Shown here one piece after another: positions 49,001 through 59,731 of a DNA stretch of 64,000 nucleotides. Under the pieces are notes generated by a model. The model ran no database searches. It was not told where the DNA came from and saw nothing but the letters and a program-made list of their open reading frames with translations. Numbering within the stretch: position 1 is the first letter of the stretch; each line of letters begins with the position of its first letter. Source of the stretch: Takakia lepidozioides (Eukaryota > Streptophyta > Takakiopsida > Takakiales > Takakiaceae); NCBI GenBank assembly GCA_030704615.1, contig CM060733.1, forward strand, positions 29,884,001-29,948,000, read 5' to 3'. Position numbers and translations under genes: made by a program.

Positions 49001-51698
49001 TGTTGCCAACCTGCCAAAACACATTTGACATAAATTCCATTGCTATATCGAATGATTAGATGAAAGTTGAAGGAACAGTCAAGACGTCTATGCAATTGTG
49101 GTTGAGACAATCCATTCATAGACGTAGAGAGCAGGGAAGGGGATATCAGATAACTTCATGGGCAGCAGTCCACTCCCCATTTCTAACAGCCAGCCAGAAC
49201 TAGGCTAGTCAAGCATAGCTTAATGACTTCATGATTTTGTTGCAGAAGCATTGTACATGACAAAATGGTTTCTGAAGGAAAAGAGAAAGGAAGAGAAAAA
49301 AGAACTTTATAACATGACAGGAACATACCTGCAAACGGAGGGCAGAAAGTGTGGCTAGTACTGTTGCACCCAAAACCAGTCGCACTACACACACAGCCAT
49401 GGCACTGATGGATGGTTTAGACCGTCTCTGCAACTGAGCGAAAGAGTGCAGCAATTAATTGGCGAAGAAAACAAGCAATAGCTCTCCATGGGCTCAAATC
49501 TAGCTGGCCTCACACACAAATAACCCCTTGGATGGCAAAAGGAGTTGCTGAACAAAATACTACTGTGCGGGAAAAGCGACACAAAAGAAAGATGGAGATA
49601 GAGATAGAACAGGTCATACAGTTTACTGCAGCTGATGACAGATCTTGCAGTAACAATTCAACTCTAAAGAGACGGACCCTCACACAAGGTCCTCAACCAG
49701 AGATTGAATGATTAGCAAAGAGACTGTGGCATACCAGTGTATTGTGCATAGAGCTTTGGCAGTTGCAAGAAATAGAGCATCAGGACGATTGGGCTTGAGA
49801 ATACGGCAATCACTAGTGCTCCTGCCATCCAAAACTTTGCAAGTGAGGAACACAGCAGTGAAACCAAACCATATCTTCAAGAATCAGTAGGAGTGCAATA
49901 CACACAAATTAAATCACTAGATATAAGCCTACTCTTTCATGATAACCAGCCCTATTAAATAAAAATCAGTTTGGCATCATTAGACTAGGTGTGTGTGTAT
50001 GAGTGGCCTTCGCCAATTTTGAAAAGTGGGATCAAAGCCCTATGTACCACATCTGTGTTTGGGAAGAGGGACAGCAAAAATATTATGGTTTCACTATCAT
50101 TTCAATGCCTGCCCTAGAATGAATGTCCTAGTTACCAGATTGCCATCAGCAAACTCTATAATTTTGGGCCGAAATTGATAGCCTGGGCAGTTGAAACCTC
50201 AGGACAGGTCTGGAAGCATTAGTTATCACATGGGAACTAGTCCTCACAACCAACACCAAACATGAGTGGTCAGCCTGTACATCTCTCATGCAGCACCTTT
50301 AACACATACATAGTAAGTCTTAGTGCAACTATAGCCTTATTACCATACTGAAGTAGAGCGCTGCAGTAGACTGCCAGTACTGATAAATATCTTGCTTCTG
50401 ACATGATGGCAATGCCAACCGTTAGATGAATTTGTAGCCAATGTTTATAAGGATAGGGCGAGAGTACATTTCTCTACTGCCCTCCCATCAAACTGCCTCA
50501 ACTTAAGCACCAGTTTGCATCTCACTCTAAGGGGATGCAAAAAAGTGTTGGCATAAAGGGCATACCTAGAAATGTGCGTGGCACCACTCCGGGGAATTCA
50601 AAATGGTCGTACTGCAAGCACATAACTGCTCATGAGAGTTGAATATTACTACAACCAAAACCATTCACAGTGACTTAGACAGTGATGGAAGATTATTAGA
50701 TGAAACTGCGGTCTTTATGGGTTTCACATTGTGTAGATGGTACTAGCAACTGAGATCAGGCAACTTCACAGCAACGAGAAGTAATTCAACGCAATTAACC
50801 ACCCGCTTTGCAGCCGCAAGATTTAGTCAGCAAATTCCAAAAGCATTGCAATCTTTAAATTTGGGGACATTATGATATATTTCAAGCCCAACGGATGGGT
50901 CAAGGGCTCAAAGGATGCCTTGTGGAGGTTGTGCCGATTGTACAAGATATCATGTATGGCCTGCATCATTGCAACCCCAACCCTCACGAGTCAAAATTCT
51001 CTCCCAGGAAGTAGACACAATATCATTCCTTGATCAGGGGCAGATACTACTGTCTCCTAAGAGACTCCTCACCTTTGGCAGAGGGCCTAGCTTTTGGGGA
51101 TCAGAAGTGCTTGGCAGTTCACCTGCATGTGGCACTTTGCCTCAGGCCGATGTTTGGAGTCTCTTTTGGTCTGGTTTTCTTGTGGTTCTCCTTTGTCACA
51201 TGGGTCATTGGGGTCTCCCCTATGGAGGTTCGAAGTCCTTTTCTTTACTTCTTTCTTCCTTCGGTCTGTCTCTCTTTATGATATATCTTTTTTTCCTCTT
51301 TCATTCCTCTATGTTCTTTGGTTTCAATGTTTCTACTGTGTGTTATCCTCCTACCATGGACTAGGTTTACCATACACCCCCATTCTAAGGTTTTAGGCCA
51401 CAACAAGCAAAGCCTCTCTATGACTTCTTCCTACGAATAACAAAAATAAGGAGGGTGGTTGTGTGCCTAGTTAAAAGTAAACCAGTTGCCACCTCCTCTC
51501 TTTCTCCCCAGCTCTACAACTAGTGTACCATTAATAATAAGCAACTTGCACTTGAACACGCCAGCTTACAGAAAATTTGGCTGATGGTACTATACCTGAG
51601 TGTTGAAACTCTCCTCCACTTTAGTGTAGGGGGCCAGCATTATGTGCATCACTGTAATTACTACCACCAAAACATCCCACTCTGCACCCCAACCAACT
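43005..51698 (-). CDS. ALG12: ALG12, dolichyl-P-Man alpha-1,6-mannosyltransferase
   Basis: Consistent exons are 51,681 (or 51,698)-51,596, 50,960-50,919, 50,611-50,566, 49,821-49,735, 49,384-49,329, 49,010-48,893, 48,252-48,194, 47,810-47,739, 47,352-47,289, 46,944-46,841, 46,485-46,414, 45,731-45,645, 45,414-45,347, 44,972-44,904, 44,638-44,556, 44,136-44,037, 43,614-43,549, 43,294-43,198 and 43,103-43,005. Phases agree throughout, and only the junction after 50,919 uses GC instead of GT. GT22 family landmarks appear in order: LAPYTKVEESFN, HFEFPGVVPRTFLGAL, FHLLFYSSRPLPN, VVFRCDVILLLAPIG, WPEFNVLWFNSVLNRSSEWG, YWYFTSALPRA, YSKLPHKELRFIL, YPGGHALQLLH, HIDVLPAMTGVSRFC, PKVYIHG. The enzyme is a multi-pass ER protein that adds the eighth mannose of the N-glycan precursor; the Arabidopsis orthologue is EBS4. 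The first exon is unresolved; a minus-strand frame at 52,000-52,285 is the candidate. Confidence 0.93.
48500..48805 (-). repeat. tRNA-headed SINE in an ALG12 intron
   Basis: Read on the minus strand, GGCCCAGTGGTTAGGGC (A-box) is followed by GGGTTCAAAACC (B-box) and a GC-rich body extending to about 48,500. It lies in the intron between exons 48,893 and 48,252. Confidence 0.55.
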
Positions 51699-51991
51699 CT
51701 GCCTAGTCAGCACAGTTTTATACAATTTGTCTTATATTACCGGTGTCAGAAGGCTTTCAAGTCGCTGGTTCACTGTTTAACTGTCATCTTCTTTCTACAT
51801 ATTCAAAGGAAACTTTCCTTTCCTTTTCACTTTAGTACAGATTATCAAGATGATAATGCTTGAAGGATTTCAAATCGAACTAAAATCTACACACGGGTTT
51901 TTGAAACCCTATCAGAACAGACCATGAGATGGATTTCTACGCTTGAGGGACTGCAAATCAATGCTAAATCCACCAATTTCTTTCAAATCCT

Positions 51992-52285
51992 TCATTCCCA
52001 GTCTGCCAGAAGAGAATTCACGTAGATAAATAATCGAGTTGAGGGTGGAAGTCGCTGTATGGACTTCAGAAGTAACGTGGAACAGATTACCACGATGGAC
52101 ACAACCGAAACAAAAGTCAAAAATGAGAACACGATGATTTCACGAAATGGCTCACTATCAAAGCGGGATGCAAGTTTTCGGAGATGCATGGTGCGATCAG
52201 TGTAGCCTCCACTTTCGGATCGCCCCTTGCGCGCGCTCTTCTCCCACTTCCAAGCACCGAGGGACTCTGACTCTTTGCTAACCAA
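51992..52285 (-). CDS. Candidate first exon of ALG12
   Basis: The minus-strand frame from ATG 52,285 encodes a basic N-terminus and a hydrophobic segment (EIIVFSFLTFVSVVSIVVI). A donor within TTTC|GTGAAATC at about 52,140 would match the phase of the 51,681 acceptor and give a product lacking this hydrophobic segment. Other joins fail in phase. The assignment to ALG12 rests on position and orientation. Confidence 0.35.
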   Translation of the reverse strand: MVSKESESLGAWKWEKSARKGRSESGGYTDRTMHLRKLASRFDSEPFREIIVFSFLTFVSVVSIVVICSTLLLKSIQRLPPSTRLFIYVNSLLADWE

Positions 52286-52695
52286 CGGTTGCCTTAATCC
52301 CTACAAGTGGCTGTAGACTGATGAATAATGTGATCTGATGGAGAGATGTCGGCCAAGACACACGAAACATTCATCTAGCCTTCCCTCACATGAGAATGAG
52401 ACTTCTGCTCCGTCCTTGTCTCATCCAAGAACTCCAATCGCCTATCTGATGCGATGCCCAGGGTTTTTCAGAGTTATGAGAGGAGTTTGTTCTTCATTTG
52501 ATCGCAGCTCACTCCAGTGATACTGGAAGGACTCCACCAAATTTGTATGCTGGTCGTTCACACTCTGGAAGCATTTGTTACATGGGTTCGGCTAGTTTTG
52601 GAAGCTTGGCAGTTTATGAATACATGTAGTAAGTGCATGTCCTCTGCGGCCGCCTGCTCTTGAAGACCCTGTGAGAAGTTGCAACTATCGTTAGT

Positions 52696-53494
52696 ATGGT
52701 GGAAGTGGGCTTCGGTACTGGCCAGATGGACAAGCGGGCAGTGGTAGGAGCTGTTCTCATCGCGTGGGCCGCTGCGTTGCAGGTATGTCGTCGCTCCCCT
52801 GCACGAACAATGCTTCTGGACAATCGCTGTCTGTTGTTTTTTTTGGAATTTCCTTATTTCGAATCCGCTTCCAGGTTGGTTGTGTTTGTGCCATTTCTAG
52901 CTTTCATGTCTTTTATCTACCCCCCACCCCTCTGCAAGGTACCTTACCTGAACCCTACACCTTGCTGCCCATGTTCCATAGCAATTTTGTTAGAAGGACT
53001 GGTACAAACCTTAGGGCCTCAGGTTCAGAAGTTCTTATGTTCACTCCGAAAAACTCCGAGTTCGTGCAGTTCAAATCTGTCAGCACTCTTTCGAGATCCT
53101 CTTACAATTGGTCTCAACACTGACTTTGCAATGTACATGAATGGCACTTGCAAGGCAATTTGAGTAGCACAGAATTCGACCTGCACCTGTGCAGTGTCCA
53201 CAGGTTCCACGCGCGGTGTCCAGCTGCCATAATTCACAGGGAATGACTCTTATTTCTTAAAACCTTAATCCAGATTCTGTTGGGTGGCAGGGACACATAA
53301 TGTGGGTGCAGCGGCAGGATAGCTTCAAAGATAAATTTGGGAAGGTGCCTGAGGATTCAGAGAAACCTCATCCTCACAGTGTGTCTTATTTCCTAATCTC
53401 ATACTGGTTTGCTGCTCTGCACATGGAACATGGTGGGTTTCTGAATTGGAATCCTAGCCTTCAGCTGTTGACGGTCACAACTTGGTGGCAGTAG
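52696..53494 (+). CDS. Small unknown membrane-type protein, two exons
   Basis: Exon 1 (52,696-52,782) starts MVEVGFGTGQMDKRAVVGAV, has a short hydrophobic stretch (VLIAWAAALQ) and ends at a CAG|GTATGT donor in phase 0. Exon 2 (53,291-53,494), after a GGCAG acceptor in phase 0, begins GHIMWVQRQDSFKDKFGKVP and includes VSYFLISYWFAALH before a TAG stop. Together they would give about 97 residues with two hydrophobic segments. The gene is divergent from ALG12, with starts about 0.4 kb apart if the candidate ALG12 exon is right. The family is not recognised. Coding status is supported only by phase agreement and composition. Confidence 0.45.
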
Positions 53495-53869
53495 ATAGTT
53501 TTCTCTTTAGCATCTTCACAAAGACAACTACAATGTCAAGCAATAGGGAAAAAACTCAACAAGTTGCATTTCAGTTACATCATAGACCACTTTGAACTTC
53601 GTTAAATCCATTCTTATTTCAAACATTGAACAAAAGAGGTGCTGTCTATCGGATCTCTATTGAAGACATGTTTTTCTTTGCTAAAGATATTACTATCAGG
53701 GATGACTTCTATGGAGAAACAAATGGACATTTAGAAGCACAAGGAGAGGATCTTGGGGCCTCATGGCGTTGAAAGAGGTTGGTTTGCCCTATCATTGTTA
53801 TTATTTTATTTTTTATTTTATTTTTTGGTTGAAGGGAAACACCTGGGAGTGATGACTCACAAATCAGGC

Positions 53870-54060
53870 CCCTTCATAGAGAGAGGAGAAAATAACCTCT
53901 CAGTAAACCTGGCCGCAAGGCTTTCCGATGCGACACTGTGCAGAGAAGGGGGCGAAGAAGGGGGAGAAGAGCGGACCACACCCGTCAAGTAGCAGGATTT
54001 GACCCCCGGGTCATCCGGATGGCACTCAGTTCACTTTACCAACTGAGCTACTGACTGTTG
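53870..54060 (-). repeat. tRNA-headed SINE
   Basis: On the minus strand TAGCTCAGTTGGTAAAGTGA (A-box) is followed by GGGGGTCAAATCC (B-box variant) and a purine-poor body. The acceptor stem is unpaired, so it is not a working tRNA gene. Confidence 0.55.
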
Positions 54061-54234
54061 GTCTATCATTGTATTTAACGGGAGTGACTCTTACTCCCGG
54101 TATTTCTTTTCCCCCAAAGAACAATGTATTTGGCATACCATGCAGTGGCATACCATGCATTCTTAGCAAAACTAGAATCCCATTGGAATTTGTGGGCTTG
54201 CCATTACACCTAACTCCATAGTAACACCAATATC

Positions 54235-54385
54235 ATTCATTACTCCACCAATATTACCAATATTTATCCATATTGGCGTTTACATCCAATATTGGTGTTA
54301 TCCTTCAATCAACAATATGGGCCATTTCATTTATCAATTTGACCCTATATCACCAATATTTGTCCATATTGGTATCTAATCAGTC
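54235..54385. repeat. ACCAATATT/CCAATATTGG inverted-repeat cluster
   Basis: Six copies of CCAATATTGG halves (ACCAATATT, CATATTGG, CCAATATTGGTG) alternate in both orientations over 150 bp. This is a MITE-like or hairpin-forming structure. No target duplication was found. Confidence 0.55.
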
Positions 54386-54764
54386 CAAAATTCACAAAAC
54401 CCACAACAAAAGTAATTCCTGATATTTTACAACGGAAGGATGGTACACCTTACGCACAATCATATGCATTTGTGTTCAACTGGGTTCACACGCGAACACT
54501 GTAAGAGCAAAGTGCAGTTGAAATGGATGATGACCATGGTAGCTACCGTGTGAGATGCTCACGCTTAAAGTGGAAAACGTGAGCAGAATCCCTTATGCGT
54601 GAGCAGATTCCAAGCGTGAGGAAATTAGTGAATGGGAGCCTACAACCGAGGGAAGAAGAGGGCCTATTGCTGTGGACAAAAACTACAATGGACGGACGCA
54701 TGCACACCCCATCCGACGGGACAATCCAAGCTCCATGACGACCGTATGGTACGAATGTGCGATG

Positions 54765-54865
54765 AAAAAACCGACAGATGAATGGTTTCAGGATGAATGA
54801 AAAGTGGAAAGGATGAATGGTGGATGATTTTTGGATGAGAAATGAGCGAACTGGATGAACCATGA
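54765..54865. repeat. GGATGAATG cluster
   Basis: AGATGAATGG, GGATGAATGAA, GGATGAATGGTGG and related words recur over 80 bp, as in the clusters near 760, 17,100 and 33,000. Confidence 0.5.
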
Positions 54866-55149
54866 CTTCGTTTTTGTTTCACGTGGAGCATTGCCATCTC
54901 GAGTGTGTCCTTAATTTCAGATTTGTCGGCTGATCCTGGCAGTACTTACATTGAGGGAAGTTGAAAGAAACCGCTGAAGTTACAAGGCAATTACATATAG
55001 GAGTAAATTTGAGTTACCTATGGACTCTTCTAATGGGGGTGGGGCTGCATAGGAGGGGGGAGGATAGAACATGAGAATTGGAGGACAAAACAAAATCGCA
55101 AAAAAACTTCTCCAAACACAATGAACCCAAAAATTGAGTCCAAAAAACT

Positions 55150-55860
55150 TTGAAGGCGGTGTGTGTCCAGGTGGGGGGGGGATTAAGGTGTTTCGTCAAC
55201 GACATCTTAATTCCCACCTCCTGTTGCAACAAACATTTCATGGAAATCCCAAAAAACCAAAAAATTTTGAATCCAACAACCTTTTCAAAGCCGACATGTG
55301 CAGGTCGCGGGGATTGAGGTGTCGTCAACGACATCTTAAATCCCACCAGCTGCTGCCACATATCTTTTCAGATTATGGCCCAAAAATGGAAAAAACAAAA
55401 TTCATAAAACTTGAAGGCGGTGCGTGTGCAGGGCTCGGATTACGATTAGCAACGTCTCGTCCTCACGACATGCGTATATACATTCCACAAAACAACCGCA
55501 TAAACAGTTCAACCTACTGGAAAACCCAAACAAACCAAAAAAATATGAATCCAAAAAAACTTTCAAGGCGGTGCGTTGCAAGGGGGACTAAGGTGTCATC
55601 AACGGTCAGGGGGAGGGGATTAAGATGTCGTCAACGACATCTTAATTCCCACCACCTAAACAAAACGGTCACGGCGGTGCGTGTGCAAATTGGAGGTATG
55701 AAGGTGTCGTCAATGACATCTTATTCCCACCACCTTTTGCGACATGTCAATTCATCGAAAAACCCAAATAACCAAAAAAAATATGAATCCAACAAAGGTA
55801 CGGCGGTGCGTGTGCAGGTGGGTGGATTAAGGTGTCGTCAACGACATCTTAATTGGAAAA
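55150..55860. repeat. Palindrome array, left side of element 2
   Basis: About six copies of GATTAAGGTGTCGTCAACG followed by ACATCTTAATTCCCACCACC (some degenerate) occur near 55,181, 55,313, 55,587, 55,617, 55,697 and 55,823. Each is preceded by GGCGGTGCGTGTGCAGG-like sequence and separated by A-rich spacers. The core GTCGTYRACGAC is a palindrome. The array lies 3' of the transposase gene. Confidence 0.85.
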
Positions 55861-55984
55861 ACCACCAACCCCAATACAAACAAACCAAAAACAGATTCAG
55901 CCAAAACAGAAATGGAACATGTTAAAAACATTATATTGAACAAAGTGGAGTCATTGTCAAAGAATCCAACTCCTTCTGATCACC

Positions 55985-58900
55985 TCACATTTCAGTAATC
56001 CTATCACGCTGCAGAAGTGTATGAATGTCAATGGGACCCATTGTGCACTGGCGAATGCATGTGTCTCGGTGAGGATCACAAAAAATCATGTGAATGTAGA
56101 TGTAGTATAGGTGTTTGCACGGGACAAATTTGGGTTTCTTTCCAATAGAGCTTGATAAAGTGTTCTGGAAGTTCGGGCATGTGCAATTTGGAAAATTGCC
56201 AACAGTTACCTCATACATCCTGTCGTGAACAACAGAACCCAATGTCACCATACTGTACACCAGCCCATAGCCTGGAGGGGGGACATTGACAACTTGGGTC
56301 ACCCGACACTGCAGGTTTCTTGCTGACTCAATTTTGCACTCGTTTTCAAGACCTGCCTCAACACGACGGACCGGTTTTCCATTTCGTTTCGTAGGCCAAT
56401 CGTTCCCATGTGGTGGACGTGGGGGGAATGCGGATTACGAACCCCGACATGAAACTGGTGTTATGACTACTGGGCCTCTTGGAAGACGAAACCCGACATC
56501 CTCCAGCATCTCAATTTCTTACTTCGACAGACATGTTCCCAACTTCACTGGCCACACGGCTGGAATCTGAGGCTTGCTGAGGACTGAATCCCGGCAAGTC
56601 CCCATCACACAACGCTGAATGTCATGAGGGAAAAACCAGAACTTGTGAGGCCTGGACTCTCGCGCACTGTAATGTTTGAATAAACCAGCGAAAGACGGGG
56701 CAGGAGTCCCGCCTCCGCCCCTAGAAATTTTGCCGGTGCACTTCACAAAGGACAATGCCCTACGGCCAAACTCCCAACTTTTGATCATTGGGCTGTCCGT
56801 TCAATGTGCCATATTGCATCAACACAATCGGACTCTTCACCGCCAGCATCATCTCTCCCTCTCCCCGCACAGCATCATCTCTCCTCTCCCCGCACTGGAG
56901 CAGAGTGATATGAATCCTTGTATACAGCAGAAGAACAGGCACCGACAGAGGGACTGCCAGATTCGAATGTCGAAGGCACAGACACACGAGGAATTGAATA
57001 ATTATCCCTGTCATGCCGATGGGAGTCACCAGCGGATCCTGGTGGGGTGTCAAGTTTTGCGCTTGCATGAACCGAATCTTTCCTTCCCTTCCAGACGTGG
57101 GAGCCTGGACTGCAAAGGTGTTCCATTTGTGAACTCATTTACAGCACCCATCATTTTAGCAGGATGCTTCGTTCAACTCTTCCCTGTCTGGACCTTTGCC
57201 AGCTCCCCATCCCCTCAGGAAGTACCTTGTTTGTTGCGAAACAACCCGAACCATGTCATCTGCAGTGACAACGTACAGGTTCCGCCCATTTTTGCCGGAT
57301 TGCGCCATCCACTTACTATGCACAGTCTCCGCTAGATTGCAAGAGGGCATATCGGCAATATCCTCTAGTGACATGTTTTGCATGCAATTCAACACATGAT
57401 TACATACAGCAGCATAAGAACTGGATTGGACGGCCTGTCTCTATGATATATCTCCCGACGAGAAGGAATAAAGCGAAATCATGTTATTTCGCTACTAACT
57501 TACAATTGTCATGAAGGCACCCCACTGTCTATATCTGAAGTGCCAGAACCCCAACCAGTCTTCCAGTTCTTTGATTCCATCCAGACTGGCTGCCTCAGAT
57601 GAGTACCACCATGCTCGAATAGTCTGGAACATAGAGTTGGCTTCTTGCTTGGAGGTGGCATCTTTATATAGACGGCATAGTCTCATATGCTCCTCCCGCA
57701 ACTCCAGTTTTATGGAACTCTTTGTATGGCGTTGTAGGGACTGGCTCCAATGAAAGAGGCAAGTGCGTTCCCAACCTTCCATTGGTATTTGGGGGTCGCC
57801 TGAACCAAAAACAGTACCGACAACATTCCAATTCACTTGAACGCTGTCAGCCATGAACCCAGTGAAGTTTGGATCTGGGACACCATGAGCTGTCATGACG
57901 TTAACAAGGGACTTCCACATAAGAATTTGTGACTCTGTGTCCTCGGACTGCATGTCACAAACAGCAACAGTCATCACTCTCTGGTATACAGGATCGTATA
58001 CATGACAGGCCATGGTCGTCTATTCCTTCACACGTTTCACGTGATCAAACATAATCCAGGATTTCTGAAGATCACCACCGGGCTACATTCTTCGCACCAG
58101 ACTAATTCCCAATCCCTCACCAACTGTGGACATCTTGAATAAGTACACTTTCCTGGCACCTTGCCCCGGGAAAACACTGTCCTGAATGAAGTCATATCGG
58201 CTTATACGCTTTAACTCCAGGATGCTATCCATAAAGCCTGTGTTGGCAGCAACCCCCCCCTTAGGACGTTGATTTGATTTCGCACATTCGGAGAACTCAA
58301 TGTTGAGAAATGGTCCAAAACATTGTCAAGGGAGGCAGTGTGAAATTTAGTGGTGGACTCATGCGATTCCCCAAACAAATACTTTTGTAGGAATCCTTTG
58401 TTTGCTGCCAGAGCAATGGCTGATGCCGATGCACCAGGAGCACTATGAATTTTGTGTTGAAGCAATGAACGGACTGTATCAATAGTCTCTATGCACTGTC
58501 CTCGGGACACTGGATGTGCATGAATGCCAAACTGGATACATGCCCTTGTGAGGTAACTGCAATTATGAAGCACGTAGTACATACGTGCATTGCAATCTGC
58601 GATGCACTGTGGGACCAATTTTCAGAACTTGCAAACGAGAGTACTACTATTTGCAAGAGCACAACCTACTTTGAAAGGGTTGTCGCAGACACCTTCCCAT
58701 TCCGTCTCATTTGCCGAACCGTCCATTTGGAAGTGCTAGCAAGAAGCATTTGGACAACGAAGGTGTCCAACACAAATCGATCTACGGAACTTCAAGCCAT
58801 GCGGATTGCATATATTGGAAGTTTTCGTCCGGCACCATGGATGTCCATCGTGCTTCTTGTCCATGCCCGCCATTTGCCCTGCCAATCCCCCAGAGGATGT

Positions 58901-59496
58901 CGCTGGTGGCAGCTCAAAAATGATATCACCATTAAATTCATTGGGTAGGTATTTTGCTCTAACAATTCGCTGTGTATCCCAGTCAATGCCTCTCACATCA
59001 CTCTTGCATCCTGGCAACCCCCTCAAGGACTACAACTTCGGAATGACACTTGCAATCTCTTGCACATCAGGGTCCCCCAGCAGACGTTGATTCGGAGGAG
59101 GTGGGAGCTCCGACACGTCCTCTTCTGAACTAGTCTTTGATCCCCATGAACGCGATACTTTGCTGGTGGAACTCTCCACTCTCGCTGACTGCTAGACAAA
59201 TGTGGTTTCTGAACACATGTGCCCTCGACCTTCCCCACTTTGTCATACACCTCTCTCGCTACATGTATAGTCCCTGCCTCAAAGCGGACGGTTACGCAAA
59301 GCAAGTCTTCTTGAACTACGGCGAGCTCATTCACGTCGGCTACGGCACTCAAGTACTCCGCTTGCGCGTTGGAGTAGAAAACAGCGACGTCGGAGTTGAG
59401 AGACATTGCATGAACGAGCACGGGAGTGTGGGCAGTGGAGAGCAGGTGACAAGAGTACACCAGGAAGGCCGAATTCTGCGAACCACTTCCTGACAA
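55985..59496 (-). pseudogene. Mutator-like transposase with SWIM finger (element 2)
   Basis: An N-terminal exon (from ATG 59,496) leads to FNGDIIFELPPATS and KHDGHPWC, a Cys/His cluster aligned with element 1, then RACIQFGIHAHPVSRG and LSSPNVRNQINVL. The core exon (58,013-57,495) has VYDPVYQRVMTVAVCDMQSE, GFMADSVQVNWNVVGTVFG and CLFHWSQSLQRHTK, the MULE D...C-x2-H pattern, and ends at a GTAAGT donor. A later exon has DMPSCNLAETVHSKW. The last frame (56,302-55,985) holds a SWIM zinc finger: NCTCPNF ... FVPCKHLYYIY. In-frame stops (TAG after PNASC near 58,736; TGA after LVCKF) and a phase change between 58,211 and 58,013 show that it is dead. Transposases of this type cut DNA at terminal repeats. 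Confidence 0.78.
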
Positions 59497-59731
59497 TGTC
59501 TCAGTGGATCCACCGACTGAAGGTGTTGAGGCAAATTATTTCTTTGCATGTTGTTTAGTAGCCGGCTTTGACTCTGACAGATACTGGTGAATTTTATCCC
59601 ATTAATGTCAGATCACAGACCATCGAACACATGATTCTGACAGGCAAGAATTGCGGCCGACTTTGCAAATGCCACATTCTCAGTGACTGCGCTGTGGGTC
59701 GAACCCCTTATGTCAAACATGGATACGTGGC

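Noticed and set aside
49329-49433. A longer ALG12 exon starting at 49,427 or 49,433
   Set aside because: Those acceptors are in the wrong phase. The TAG acceptor at 49,385-49,386 gives the expected VRLVLG junction.
53992-54060. A functional tRNA gene on the minus strand
   Set aside because: A- and B-boxes are present but the acceptor and anticodon stems do not pair.
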